Assembly: GCF_036421855.1 (NCBI RefSeq)
Contig: NZ_JAZGOK010000003.1
Length of the DNA: 64,000 bases
Reading direction: 5' to 3' (one strand)
Origin: Georgenia_B sunbinii
GTDB taxonomy: Bacteria > Actinomycetota > Actinomycetes > Actinomycetales > Actinomycetaceae
Each line of letters opens with the position of its first letter. Position 1 is the first letter of the stretch. The notes beneath the pieces were generated by a model. That model was not told where the DNA came from, did no database searches, and saw nothing but the letters and a program-made list of their open reading frames with translations. Positions 26,047 to 34,656 of this stretch are shown in pieces. Made by a program: the position numbers and the translations under genes.

Positions 26047-26101
26047 CCGGGTAAACGCCCGGGGCGCACCGGATGACGGGCCGATGAACGTCCGGTGGAC
26101 G
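26047..26101 (-). promoter_or_regulatory. Phased 11-nt direct repeats resembling a PHO box (copy 1)
   Basis: On the minus strand five consecutive 11-mers run CGTCCACCGGA, CGTTCATCGGC, CCGTCATCCGG, TGCGCCCCGGG and CGTTTACCCGG. Four resemble the Streptomyces PhoP repeat consensus (GTTCAYYYRSG). The end of the array is about 90 bases upstream of the TTG start. It suggests induction by phosphate starvation. No phoRP genes are in the window. Confidence 0.55.
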
Positions 26102-26220
26102 GCAGCGGAACTGGTCATCGCCCGACCCAGCTCACCCACTGGCTGGTGACGAACTCAGCGGAACGGCTCCGCACCTGGCCGAGGCTGGGTACCGGGGTGT
26201 CGACGTGAGATGGGGGAAGG

Positions 26221-26273
26221 CCCCCGAGTGGGGTGTGGAACTAGCGAGGAACCACACCCCAGACACTCGGGGG
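26221..26273 (-). terminator. Terminator of the second metallophosphatase gene
   Basis: Two stacked stems, CCCCCGAGTG/CACTCGGGGG and GGGTGTGG/CCACACCC, with a small bulge and a 13-base loop, lie 11 bases beyond the stop codon at 26284. Confidence 0.75.
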
Positions 26274-26283
26274 TCTTCAACAC

Positions 26284-29200
26284 CTAGCGGGTGGCGATGG
26301 TCCGCCGCCGCAGCAGGACCGCGCCGGCCGCGAGGAGCAGCAGCATGGCGAGGACCGCAGCCGTCACCGTGACACCGGTCGCCGGCAGCGAGCCACCGCC
26401 GTCGCTGCCGTCGACGTCCGACCCGGGCTGGCCGCCGTCGCCAGGTGCCTGGTCGCCGCCGGGCCCCTGGTTGTCGTCGCCGGGCACCTGGTCGTCATCA
26501 CCGGGAGCCTGGTCGTCGCCGCCGGGCACCTGGTCATCGTCACCGGGCGTCTCGTCGTCACCGGGTGTCTCGTCGTCACCAGGCGTGTCGTCGTCACCGG
26601 GCTCGGTCGGCTCGGGGTCGGTGGGCTCCTCCGTCGGCTCCTCCGGGTCAGTCGGCTCCTCAGTCGGCTCCTCCTCCTGCGCCGGCAGCGCGGCGGGCAG
26701 CGAGGTGACGGCGTTGCCGTCGTCGTCGGCCACGCGGACGTACCAGAGCTGGTCGACCTCGCCGGCCTCGCGCGCCAGCTCGACCGCCTCACCCGGTGCT
26801 GCGGACGCGGCCGCAACCTCGGCCGAGGGGCCGGTGAGCGCCCATGCCTGCGGGCTCAGGGTGGTGGACCGGACCAGGTCGACCGCGACGACGAACTCCT
26901 CGTCGCTCGCGTCGTAACGTGCGTTGTCGCCACGGAAGGCCGGCTCGTCGTAGCGCCACGCCTCGAAGGTGTCGAGAGTCGGGGAGTAGGCGTTGACGGC
27001 CATGAGCCCGGCGTCGAAGTCCAGCTGCAGCAGCCGCTGGAAGCCGGGGTCCCGGTCGAGCAGGTCCTCGCGGACGACGGTCGGGTCCTCCTCGAGGGTG
27101 GAGCGGTAGCCCTGGTAGTCGGCGAGCATCTCGACGACCATCCGGCCGGACGCGCCGACGTTCTCGACGGCAACGGCGTCCGGACCCACCTGGGTGGCAT
27201 CGGTCTGCTCGCCGGTCACGGGGTCGCCGTACTGGGTGGAGACGCCGTGGTAGTGGCCACCGAGGACGAGGAAGATGTTCTCGCTCGGGGCGACGACCCG
27301 CTCCCACACGTCCTCACCCGTGGCCGAGTGACGGAACCCGAGGTGGTCGCGCTCTCCAGTGGTGTGCAGGTAGGAGTGCGCCGCGAGGACGACGCTGTGG
27401 TCCGGGTGGGCCTGCGCCTGCTCGGCCGCCCAGTCCATCTGCTCGTAGCTGGGCCGGTACGGCAGGGAGATGACGAGGAAGTCCACGCCACCCTCGGAGA
27501 AGTAGTCGGTGTGCGCGGAGTTGTCCCCCTCCGCCCATGCCTCTCCGTACCAGGGCTTGTCCTCGTACATGCTCGGGCCGAAGTACTCGTTGTACTTGGT
27601 GTTGTCCCGACCCCAGAGGTTGTCGTGGTTGCCGGGCAGGACGCCGTTGGGCACGTCGGCCTCGTTGAGGAGAGCCATGATGTCCTTGGCGGCCTCGAAC
27701 TCCCGGTTCGCACGCTCGTGCGGGTGGTTGGCGTTCATCCAGTTCTCGATGATGTCACCGGTGAGGGTGCTGTAGCCGATGTTGCGGCCATCAGCGTTCG
27801 CGATCACCCAGGTCACCATCTGCCGGAAGACGTCGTGGAAGCCCTCGGCGACGAACTGGGTGTCGGACATGTGGTTGATCGCCACGTCGTAGCTGCCCGG
27901 GTTCGCGAAGGCGTTGTCGTGCACCCCGATCTCGTCGATGAGCCCGCCGCTGGTGCGGGGGCCGTCGATGACCAGGACGTGGGCCACGCCGTCGGCCGAC
28001 GCCGGGGCGGCACCGACCAGGGTGACGTCACCGTCCGCGGAGGGCACGGCCGCGTCGACCGGGCGCCAGGCTCCCGCGACCCACAGCAGCATCTGCAGCT
28101 CGTTGCGCGGGTTCGCGGTACCCGTCCACACGAGCTCGACCGGCTCGTCGGTGGGCACCTCGAAGCGCTGGAAAGGGTAGCCACCGTCGGCCGCGGGGAC
28201 CTCGTCGGAGGCGTCGACGATCTCCTCGCCCTCGATCTCCAGGGTGGCGGGCACCGGCTCGGTGCTCACGCCCGCCCGCACGACGACGTCGCCGGACTCG
28301 CGCAGCTCGGCCACGTGGGCGCTGAGCTCGAGACTCGTCCCGCCCTCGTCCGTCGTCGTGACCGTCACCGTCTCGTCCTCGCCCCCAGTGACGACCGGGG
28401 TGCCGGGCACATGGCTGGTCTCGACCTCGACCGGGTCGAGCTCGCCAGGCAGCGGCTCCGTGGGGTCGATGATCTCGGCGTCGACGAGCTCACCGGGGGT
28501 GCGCTCGGCGGTGACCGCGAAGTCTCGCTCGTTGTCCCCGGTGCTCTGGGCACGGGTGTAGCTCTCGCCCTGGTCGCCCTTGGTCCAGTTGCGGGCCTCC
28601 TCGCCGATGCGGCAGGGGGTGTACTGGTCGAGGATGACGTCGTAGGCGGCGAAGGCGTCGACCAGCCGGTTGTCGGCGTCGGTGACGTAGAGACCGTAGC
28701 CGTCGGTGTGGTTGAGGCCGGTGGCGTAGGTGCCGTCGGCGATGTCCACCAGCGCGGCCGGAGCACCCTCGGCTACCCCGAGGTAGGTCTCACCGGGCTC
28801 GATCGTGGCGTCGAGGTCGGCGATCTGCACGGAGTCACCCACGCCGGGCTGGCCGGTGCCGAAGCAGCGGTAAGCGCTCCACCCCGACATGTCGATGGGC
28901 TCGTCACCGTAGTTCCCGAGCTCGAAGAACTCGTCGCTGCCGCCAGCAGGGCCATTGGGCGCGATCTCGCTGATCTGCACGTCCTGGAAGCCGCCCCACT
29001 CGGGTGCGGGCTCGAAGTCCATCGTGGGGTCGTTGGAGCCCGGGGTACGGGTCGCGGTCTGGATGAAGTCGGTGCGGTTGTCGCCCGTGTCAGAGACGCG
29101 CTGGTGCGTGGTGTTGTCGAAGGCGTTGAGCTTCTCCTCGATCGGCCGACCGTCGCTGCAGGAGCTGTTCCACTTGTTGAAGACGCCCACCCGGTCGACG

Positions 29201-30207
29201 ATCTCGTCCTCCGCCGTGTAGAGCACGGCGCCGGAGTCCCGCCAGTGCATGGCGGTGCCGTAGGTGATGTCGGCGTCCTCGGCGTGGGCGCCGTTGGCCC
29301 GCGCGGCGACATAGCTGCTGCCCGGCTCCAGCGAGGTGCCCTCGGGCAGCGCGCCGATCTGGAGGTACAGAGTGCCGTTCTCGCCGCAGCGGAACAGCTG
29401 GTAGCCGGACATGTCGACCGTCTCGTCACCGTAGTTGGTGACCTCGACGTACTCGTCCCAGTTGGAGGTGCTGCCACCGTTGTTGAACTCGGAGAAACGC
29501 AGCCCGTTGTCGACGCGGGGCACGTCCTCCTCGGTGACGTTCGGCTCGCCGACCGTGCGCGGGGCGATGACCCAGTCCTGCTCGATGTCACCGGTGTTGG
29601 ACACGCGCTGGTGGGACTCGTCCAAGCGGTGCTGCAGAGCGTCCTGCAGCGCCTCACCATCGACGTTGCAGTCGGTGGTGCCGCTCTCGTGGTACGAGCC
29701 GATCGTGTCCAGGCGCTGACCGGTGGAGTCCTCGAGGATGGCGCCGTAGTTGTACCCGGCGAGGTTGGTCGAGTAGGTGGAGTCCACCTCGTAGGGCGAG
29801 CTCTGACCCGCCGTCGTGTACTGGTCACCGGGCTGGAGCACGGTGCCCTCGTCCACGACCGCCTGCGGGCCGTATGCGCCGCCAGGGCCGCCGCAACGGT
29901 GGATCCGGTAGCCAGAGATGTCGACCGGCGCGTCGCCGTAGTTGGTAATCTCGATGAAGTTCTTCGGTGAGTAGCGGCCGGACTGGAGCGTGGCACCCTT
30001 GCCCCCGTTGGCGACCTCGCTGAGAAGCACGTCCGAGCCGGGCTCGATGTCGTAGCGCATCGGCACGACGGGCACGAGGCCGACGGCGCCGGCCGGGATC
30101 ACCGTGGTGAGCGCCACGGCTGCGGCGGCAGCCGCCGCGATGAGACCACGGCGCCGGTACCCCGCACCGGATTGCTGGGGCGGACGTCTGAGGGCACGGA
30201 ACAACAA
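26284..30207 (-). CDS. LPXTG-anchored lamin-tail / calcineurin-like metallophosphatase surface protein, copy 2 (1307 aa)
   Basis: It is close in order and sequence to its downstream neighbour over the whole length: signal segment, three lamin-tail domains, a linker, and a metallophosphatase domain (MSDTQF near 780, LTGDIIENW, VLPGNHDNLWG, AAHSYLH, GGHYHG near 985). The Glu/Pro/Asp-rich wall spacer is longer, and it ends with LPATG (about 1275), a membrane helix and Arg tail. The last 35 residues are nearly identical in the two proteins. A sortase would link it to peptidoglycan, but no sortase gene is present here. The TTG at 30207 (AAGGGA 6 bases upstream) aligns with the start of copy 1; an adjacent TTG is also possible. 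Both genes probably arose by tandem duplication that included the promoter. Confidence 0.88.
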   Translation of the reverse strand: MLFRALRRPPQQSGAGYRRRGLIAAAAAAAVALTTVIPAGAVGLVPVVPMRYDIEPGSDVLLSEVANGGKGATLQSGRYSPKNFIEITNYGDAPVDISGYRIHRCGGPGGAYGPQAVVDEGTVLQPGDQYTTAGQSSPYEVDSTYSTNLAGYNYGAILEDSTGQRLDTIGSYHESGTTDCNVDGEALQDALQHRLDESHQRVSNTGDIEQDWVIAPRTVGEPNVTEEDVPRVDNGLRFSEFNNGGSTSNWDEYVEVTNYGDETVDMSGYQLFRCGENGTLYLQIGALPEGTSLEPGSSYVAARANGAHAEDADITYGTAMHWRDSGAVLYTAEDEIVDRVGVFNKWNSSCSDGRPIEEKLNAFDNTTHQRVSDTGDNRTDFIQTATRTPGSNDPTMDFEPAPEWGGFQDVQISEIAPNGPAGGSDEFFELGNYGDEPIDMSGWSAYRCFGTGQPGVGDSVQIADLDATIEPGETYLGVAEGAPAALVDIADGTYATGLNHTDGYGLYVTDADNRLVDAFAAYDVILDQYTPCRIGEEARNWTKGDQGESYTRAQSTGDNERDFAVTAERTPGELVDAEIIDPTEPLPGELDPVEVETSHVPGTPVVTGGEDETVTVTTTDEGGTSLELSAHVAELRESGDVVVRAGVSTEPVPATLEIEGEEIVDASDEVPAADGGYPFQRFEVPTDEPVELVWTGTANPRNELQMLLWVAGAWRPVDAAVPSADGDVTLVGAAPASADGVAHVLVIDGPRTSGGLIDEIGVHDNAFANPGSYDVAINHMSDTQFVAEGFHDVFRQMVTWVIANADGRNIGYSTLTGDIIENWMNANHPHERANREFEAAKDIMALLNEADVPNGVLPGNHDNLWGRDNTKYNEYFGPSMYEDKPWYGEAWAEGDNSAHTDYFSEGGVDFLVISLPYRPSYEQMDWAAEQAQAHPDHSVVLAAHSYLHTTGERDHLGFRHSATGEDVWERVVAPSENIFLVLGGHYHGVSTQYGDPVTGEQTDATQVGPDAVAVENVGASGRMVVEMLADYQGYRSTLEEDPTVVREDLLDRDPGFQRLLQLDFDAGLMAVNAYSPTLDTFEAWRYDEPAFRGDNARYDASDEEFVVAVDLVRSTTLSPQAWALTGPSAEVAAASAAPGEAVELAREAGEVDQLWYVRVADDDGNAVTSLPAALPAQEEEPTEEPTDPEEPTEEPTDPEPTEPGDDDTPGDDETPGDDETPGDDDQVPGGDDQAPGDDDQVPGDDNQGPGGDQAPGDGGQPGSDVDGSDGGGSLPATGVTVTAAVLAMLLLLAAGAVLLRRRTIATR

Positions 30208-30295
30208 GGCTGGTCCCTTCGCTGGATGACCAAACCGCCGACGACGACGGCTCGGGGCAGCCCGGCAGAGGGCCGCCGGAGCCACCCTGTCGGGA

Positions 30296-30339
30296 CCGGG
30301 TGAACGACCCGGGTGCGCCGAGCGACGGGCCGATGAACG
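30296..30339 (-). promoter_or_regulatory. Phased 11-nt direct repeats resembling a PHO box (copy 2)
   Basis: On the minus strand CGTTCATCGGC (30329-30339) and CGTTCACCCGG (30296-30306) lie exactly 33 bases apart, with two weaker 11-mers between them. Position and spacing match the array upstream of copy 1, although the intervening bases differ, which argues that the phase is under selection. Confidence 0.55.
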
Positions 30340-30376
30340 TCGGGCGGCCAGCAGCGGAACGGACCTGGCGGACGAC

Positions 30377-30420
30377 GAAGGCCCCAGCGCCGTTGTCGTT
30401 CCAACGGTTCCGGGGCCTTC
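30377..30420 (-). terminator. Terminator of tRNA-Ser(GCU)
   Basis: Nested stems GAAGGCCCC/GGGGCCTTC and CCGTTG/CAACGG form a long hairpin starting 10 bases downstream of the tRNA on the minus strand. Confidence 0.7.
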
Positions 30421-30429
30421 ATCCACGAG

Positions 30430-30518
30430 CGGAGACGGTGGGATTTGAACCCACGGACGGGTTGCCCCGTCACGGCCTTAGCAGGGCCGCGCACTCGACC
30501 TGGCTATGCGACGTCTCC
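30430..30518 (-). tRNA. tRNA-Ser (anticodon GCT)
   Basis: An 89-nt tRNA with a long variable arm. The acceptor is GGAGACG/CGTCTCC, the anticodon loop is CTGCTAA, the variable arm is GTGACGGGGCAACCCGTC-like, and the T-arm is GTGGGTTCAAATCCCAC. It reads AGC/AGU serine codons. The discriminator is G. Confidence 0.96.
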
Positions 30519-30621
30519 AAGGGTCTGGATCAGGCTACCGGGCCGAGGCGGAGACCTCAAAGTCGCAGCGGCGGAGACAGTGGTCACCCGCCGCTTCGGG
30601 CCGCGGTACGGTCAGGCCACC

Positions 30622-31803
30622 ATGGGGCGACCTTCCTCGTCGGGGCTGAGCCGCGGCACGCTGCTGCTCCTCGCTGTCGCCACCGGCATGCTCACCGGCG
30701 GCAACTACCTCAACCAGCCGCTGCTCGCCGACATCGCGGTCGCGCTCGAGGTCAGCGACGCCGCCGCCGGGCGCACCGTGACGATCGCGCAGACCGCCTA
30801 CGCGCTGGGCCTGGCGTTCCTCGTGCCGCTCGGGGACCGCTTCGAGCAGCGCAACCTCGCCGTGCTGCTGGTGACGCTGACCGCTGTGGGCCACGCGCTG
30901 GCCGGCTTCGCTCCCGGTTTCGGCTCCCTCGTCGTCGGCATCGCGCTGGCCGCGACGGCGTCGGCCGCGGCCCAGGTGCTCGTCCCGATCGCGGCGGCGC
31001 TGTCGCCGCCGGGGCGCAGCAACCGCAACGTCGGCCTCGTGATGTCCGGCCTGGTCACCGGCACGCTCGTCGCGCGGGCGGTGTCCGGCATCCTTGCCGA
31101 CCTCGGCGACTGGCACACCCCCTACCGGGTGTTCTGCGTCGCGCTGCTCCTCATCGCCGTCCTCATCTGGTGGCGGGTCCCCCAGGTGCCCTCGACGATG
31201 CGGCTGTCGTACCTGCGGATCCTCGCCTCGGTGGTGCGCCTGCTGCGCGACCAGCCCCGGCTGCGGCTGCGCGGGCTCACCAGCGCGCTCACTTTCGCGT
31301 CGGTCTCCGCGCTCTACGCGACGATGACCTTCATGCTCGCCGGCGAGCCTCACCACCTGAGCCCCACCCAGATCGGGCTCGTCACGCTCGCCGGCGTCAT
31401 CGGGGCGCAGGCCGCCACGGTGGCCGGCAGCCTCGCCGACCGCGGCTGGGCCCAGCGCACGACCGGTGCGGCCCTCGCGCTGCTGCTGGTGTCCTGGGCG
31501 ATCCTCGTCCCGGCGTCGCGCTGGCTCGTCGCCATGGTCGTCGGCTTCGTGCTCATCGACGCCGCACTGCAGGCGGTCCACCTCAGCAGCCAGTCGATCG
31601 TCTACGCGCTGTCGCCCGAGAAGCGGGCCCGCATCAACTCCGCCTACATGACCAGCTACTTCATCGGCGGGGCCGGCGGCTCCGCCGTCGGGGTGTGGGC
31701 CTGGACCACGTGGGGCTGGCACGGTGTGTGCGTCGTCGCCGCCGCGCTCGGGCTGGCCGCCATCGCGGCATGGACCGTCGACCTGCGGGCCGCCCGCCGC
31801 TGA
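30622..31803 (+). CDS. MFS transporter, sugar-efflux/chloramphenicol-resistance type (393 aa)
   Basis: Twelve hydrophobic segments span the protein. The family loop between helices 2 and 3 is LGDRFEQRNL. NYLNQPLLADIAVAL near the N-terminus and YFIGGAGGSAVGVWAW in helix 11 match the YnfM/AraJ-like exporter branch. The substrate is unknown. The ATG at 30622 directly precedes the first helix. A TACGGT -10-like box lies 9 bases before it, so the message may be nearly leaderless. It is not obviously co-transcribed with anything but the 56-residue membrane protein 51 bases downstream. Confidence 0.85.
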   Translation: MGRPSSSGLSRGTLLLLAVATGMLTGGNYLNQPLLADIAVALEVSDAAAGRTVTIAQTAYALGLAFLVPLGDRFEQRNLAVLLVTLTAVGHALAGFAPGFGSLVVGIALAATASAAAQVLVPIAAALSPPGRSNRNVGLVMSGLVTGTLVARAVSGILADLGDWHTPYRVFCVALLLIAVLIWWRVPQVPSTMRLSYLRILASVVRLLRDQPRLRLRGLTSALTFASVSALYATMTFMLAGEPHHLSPTQIGLVTLAGVIGAQAATVAGSLADRGWAQRTTGAALALLLVSWAILVPASRWLVAMVVGFVLIDAALQAVHLSSQSIVYALSPEKRARINSAYMTSYFIGGAGGSAVGVWAWTTWGWHGVCVVAAALGLAAIAAWTVDLRAARR

Positions 31804-31854
31804 CCCGGGCGGTGGCCGGGCACAGCGCCGGGTGGCCGTGCGAGACTGCCGGAC

Positions 31855-32025
31855 ATGCAGAAGCTGCTCACCATCGTGCTCGTCGTCGTCGCCATCCTGG
31901 TCGCCTGGTGGCTCGTGGGCTTCCTGTTCAGCGCCGTCTGGCTGCTCGTGCGGATCGTCGTCGTCCTCGTCGTCGCCGCGATCGTCTACGCCGTGCTGCG
32001 CGGGCTTCTCCGCAGCGACCGGTAG
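31855..32025 (+). CDS. Small hydrophobic membrane protein (56 aa)
   Basis: A short frame begins MQKLLTIVLVVVAILVAWWL and continues through a second hydrophobic stretch (LVRIVVVLVVAAIVYAVL) to a basic end (RGLLRSDR). This gives two predicted helices. The composition is that of a real membrane peptide rather than GC-driven noise. It follows the MFS gene by 51 bases. No family is recognised, and its function is unknown. Confidence 0.6.
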   Translation: MQKLLTIVLVVVAILVAWWLVGFLFSAVWLLVRIVVVLVVAAIVYAVLRGLLRSDR

Positions 32026-32094
32026 GGCCGCTGACCTCGTGGCCACCCGGCCAGCCGGCGGGGCTCGATGAACGCCGCGACCTCATAACCCGAT

Positions 32095-32117
32095 GCGGTT
32101 ATATTATGAGATAACGC
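32095..32117 (+). promoter_or_regulatory. AT-rich promoter with inverted repeat upstream of the Fic gene
   Basis: GCGGTTAT (32095-32102) and ATAACGC (32111-32117) are complementary arms around ATTATGAG. The TATATTAT inside them is the most AT-rich spot nearby and would serve as -10. The dyad is a plausible operator for the winged-helix domain of the Fic protein itself. Confidence 0.5.
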
Positions 32118-32145
32118 CGTAGCCCATAAGCCTTCAGGAGGTGCG

Positions 32146-33357
32146 ATGGAGCTCGACAGCACGCCGGAGTTGCCGAGCGGGTCGTGGCCGGCTGTGGCAT
32201 GGGAGGCCCAGACGTGGGCCCCGAGCTCGTCGTTGGGCACTCGCGCTGACAAGGTCGTCTTCGGTGCGCCGTACACGTCGGCCGTGCCACCGGCCATCAG
32301 CGCACTGACGCCAAGAACCGATCGGCACGTGACAGCGGCTGCCGAGGAGGCGACCCAGGAGCTCACGCGATTCGACGCCGAGCTCGGCTCACGCGTCGCC
32401 TCCTTCGCCCCCGTCCTTCTTCGCTCCGAAGCCGCCTCCTCCTCCCAGATCGAGAACCTCACGGCCTCGGCACGTGCCGTATTCAGCGCAGAGCTGGGAG
32501 CGCGCACCGGCCGCAACGCGCAGCTCATCGCGGCGAACACCCGAGCGCTACGCTCCGCCATCGAGCTCTGGCGACACATCAACTCCGAGGCCATCACGCA
32601 GATGCATGCGGTGCTGATGGCCGATGAGCCGCGGCACCGACCAGGGCACTGGCGCGAGGAGGCGGTGTGGATCGGCGCCCGGTCGGACAGCCCTGTCGGC
32701 GCGTCATTCGTCGCTCCCCACCACTCTCGCGTGGCAGACCTGATCGACGATCTGGTCGCCTTTGCGGGACGAACGGACGTGCAGCCGCTGGTGTCCGTCG
32801 CCCTCGCCCATGCCCAGTTCGAGACCATCCACCCGTTCACCGACGGCAACGGCCGCACCGGCCGGGCACTTGCGCAGGCGCTCCTCCGGTACCGCGGTGT
32901 CACGCGGAACGTCGCCGTGCCCGTATCCGCCGGCCTGCTCGCGGACGTCGACGGCTACCACCGAGCGTTGACGGCATACCGGGAGGGTGACGCCGGTCCG
33001 ATCGTGCAGGCGTTCGCGGACGCATCGTTGCGGGCAGTTGGGAACTCGCGGCAACTCATCGCCGAGATCGACACCATCAGGACCGATTGGCGGGCGCGAC
33101 TCGACGTGCGCCGGGACAGCAACGCGTGGAAGCTGCTCGACGTGCTCGCACATCGACCCGTCCTCGACTCCGCCACCGCCGCGCGTGAGCTGGGCGTCAA
33201 GCAGCCGAACGTCTACCCACCCCTGCGGGCACTCGTGGAGGCCGGCATCGCGAGCTCGAAGGCCGAGCACCGGCTGGGTCCGTTCTGGCGGAGCGACGAG
33301 GTGCTGGCGGCGATCGACCGGTTCGCCGACAGGGCCGGACGCCGCGAAGCACGCTGA
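32146..33357 (+). CDS. Fic-family AMP transferase-like protein with built-in inhibitory helix (403 aa)
   Basis: The Fic motif HPFTDGNGRTGR (about residues 229-240) is complete, including the catalytic His and the anion-binding loop, so nucleotide transfer (usually AMP to a target hydroxyl) is expected. Near the N-terminus SSQIEN (about 103-108) fits the inhibitory [S/T]xxxE[G/N] motif, making this a self-inhibited class II Fic with a Fic_N domain. The C-terminal 60-70 residues (DSATAARELGVKQPNVYPPLRALVEAGI) form a winged helix. The ribosome site AGGAGG before ATG is strong. The gene stands alone. Its target is unknown. Confidence 0.92.
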   Translation: MELDSTPELPSGSWPAVAWEAQTWAPSSSLGTRADKVVFGAPYTSAVPPAISALTPRTDRHVTAAAEEATQELTRFDAELGSRVASFAPVLLRSEAASSSQIENLTASARAVFSAELGARTGRNAQLIAANTRALRSAIELWRHINSEAITQMHAVLMADEPRHRPGHWREEAVWIGARSDSPVGASFVAPHHSRVADLIDDLVAFAGRTDVQPLVSVALAHAQFETIHPFTDGNGRTGRALAQALLRYRGVTRNVAVPVSAGLLADVDGYHRALTAYREGDAGPIVQAFADASLRAVGNSRQLIAEIDTIRTDWRARLDVRRDSNAWKLLDVLAHRPVLDSATAARELGVKQPNVYPPLRALVEAGIASSKAEHRLGPFWRSDEVLAAIDRFADRAGRREAR

Positions 33358-33389
33358 TCGGCCTCGGGCACGAGCCCGCCGGCCGGTGG

Positions 33390-33474
33390 CGGAGGGCAAG
33401 GGATTCGAACCCTTGGTGGGTTGCCCCACAACGGTTTTCAAGACCGTCACATTCGGCCGCTCTGTCAGCCCTCC
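33390..33474 (-). tRNA. tRNA-Ser (anticodon TGA)
   Basis: An 85-nt tRNA with acceptor GGAGGGC/GCCCTCC, anticodon loop CTTGAAA within the stem ACGGT/ACCGT, a long variable arm and T-arm AAGGGTTCGAATCCCTT. It reads UCA and related serine codons. The discriminator is G. Confidence 0.95.
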
Positions 33475-33632
33475 CTGCCGCGCACGGGGCACGAGGCCGC
33501 CCACACAGCGCGGCCCAGTCTAGCCAGCCGTGGCGGCCGGCCTCGTCAGCCGGCAGCCCGCCGGCAACCGGCCCGGCCCACCGGGCGTCAACCAGCAGGC
33601 GCGCACCGACCACGAGCGACGATGATGGGACC

Positions 33633-34598
33633 ATGCGAGCCATCACCGTCACCGCCGAGGGCGAGCTCGCGCTCGCCGACGCTCCCGACCCGGTTCCGGG
33701 TCCAGGCGAGGTGGTCATCGCCGTCGCCGCCGCCGGGGTCAACCGCGCCGACCTACTGCAGCGCGCCGGCCACTACCCGCCGCCGCCCGGAGCCAGCGAG
33801 ACCATCGGGCTGGAGGTCTCCGGCACGGTGGCGGCGCTCGGCCCGGGCGTCACCACGTGGGAGGTCGGCGACCGGGTCTGCGCGCTCCTCGCCGGCGGCG
33901 GCTACGCCGAGCAGGTCGTCGTCCCGGCGTCGCAGGTCCTCCCGGTACCCGCCGCGCTCGACCTGGTCGACGCCGCCGCACTGCCCGAAGCGGTCTGCAC
34001 CGCGTGGTCCAACCTCGTACTGACCGCCGGTCTGTCCGCCGGCGACACCGTGCTCATCCACGGCGGCTCCGGCGGCGTCGGCTCGGTGGCGGTCCAGCTC
34101 GCCCGCGCGGTCGGTGCCCGGGTGCTGGCGACGGCCGGCGGCCCGGAGCGTGCCGACAGGTGCGAGCAGCTCGGCGCCGACGTCGGCATCGACTACCGCG
34201 GCGACGTGCCCCACGCCGTCGCCGCTGCTACCGACGGCCGCGGCGCGGACGTCATCCTCGACGTCCTCGGTGCCGGCGGCCTGCCCGACAACCTCGCGAT
34301 GCTCGCCACCGGCGGCCGCCTCGTGGTCATCGGCACCCAGCGCGGCGCCCGCGGCGAGGTCGACCTCCTGCGACTGATGGCCAAGCGGGCGAGCATCCAC
34401 GGCACCACGCTGCGCGGCCGGCCGGTCGCCGAGAAGGCCGCCATCGTCGCCGAGGTCCGCGCCCGGGTGTGGCCGATGCTCGACGACGGCCGGCTCGCCG
34501 TCGTCGTCCACGACCGGCTCCCGCTCGCGCAGGCGGGGCGGGCGCACGAGCTGATGGACAGCGGCGAGGTGTTCGGCAAGCTGCTGCTCCTGCCCTGA
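33633..34598 (+). CDS. NAD(P)H-quinone oxidoreductase, zinc-independent MDR family (321 aa)
   Basis: A medium-chain reductase related to the PIG3/QOR group. It has an N-terminal GroES-like domain with GVNRADLLQRAGHYPPPPG, and a Rossmann domain with HGGSGGVGSVAVQLARAVGARV (about 140-165) for NADPH. The zinc ligands of alcohol dehydrogenases are absent. It ends in the usual GKLLLLP. It probably reduces quinones or enones in the cytoplasm. It is a single gene, 58 bases before the MerR regulator gene, and could be its neighbour by function, though their promoters are separate. Confidence 0.9.
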   Translation: MRAITVTAEGELALADAPDPVPGPGEVVIAVAAAGVNRADLLQRAGHYPPPPGASETIGLEVSGTVAALGPGVTTWEVGDRVCALLAGGGYAEQVVVPASQVLPVPAALDLVDAAALPEAVCTAWSNLVLTAGLSAGDTVLIHGGSGGVGSVAVQLARAVGARVLATAGGPERADRCEQLGADVGIDYRGDVPHAVAAATDGRGADVILDVLGAGGLPDNLAMLATGGRLVVIGTQRGARGEVDLLRLMAKRASIHGTTLRGRPVAEKAAIVAEVRARVWPMLDDGRLAVVVHDRLPLAQAGRAHELMDSGEVFGKLLLLP

Positions 34599-34619
34599 AC
34601 GCCGCCCGGCACGGGGTGC

Positions 34620-34650
34620 TTGACCCTCACGTCACGTGAGGCAGGACGGT
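34620..34650 (+). promoter_or_regulatory. MerR-type promoter: 19-bp spacer with perfect palindrome, leaderless
   Basis: TTGACC (34620-34625) and GACGGT (34645-34650) are 19 bases apart. The perfect palindrome CCTCACGT-C-ACGTGAGG (34625-34641) lies between them, the diagnostic MerR architecture. The -10 ends 6 bases before the ATG at 34657, so transcription would start at the first codon. Confidence 0.8.
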
Positions 34651-34656
34651 TGAGCC

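Noticed and set aside
25957..26140. Riboswitch (c-di-AMP, TPP or cobalamin type) in the conserved leaders of the metallophosphatase genes
   Set aside because: Conserved segments lack the defining core motifs of these classes; phased 11-nt repeats explain the conservation better.
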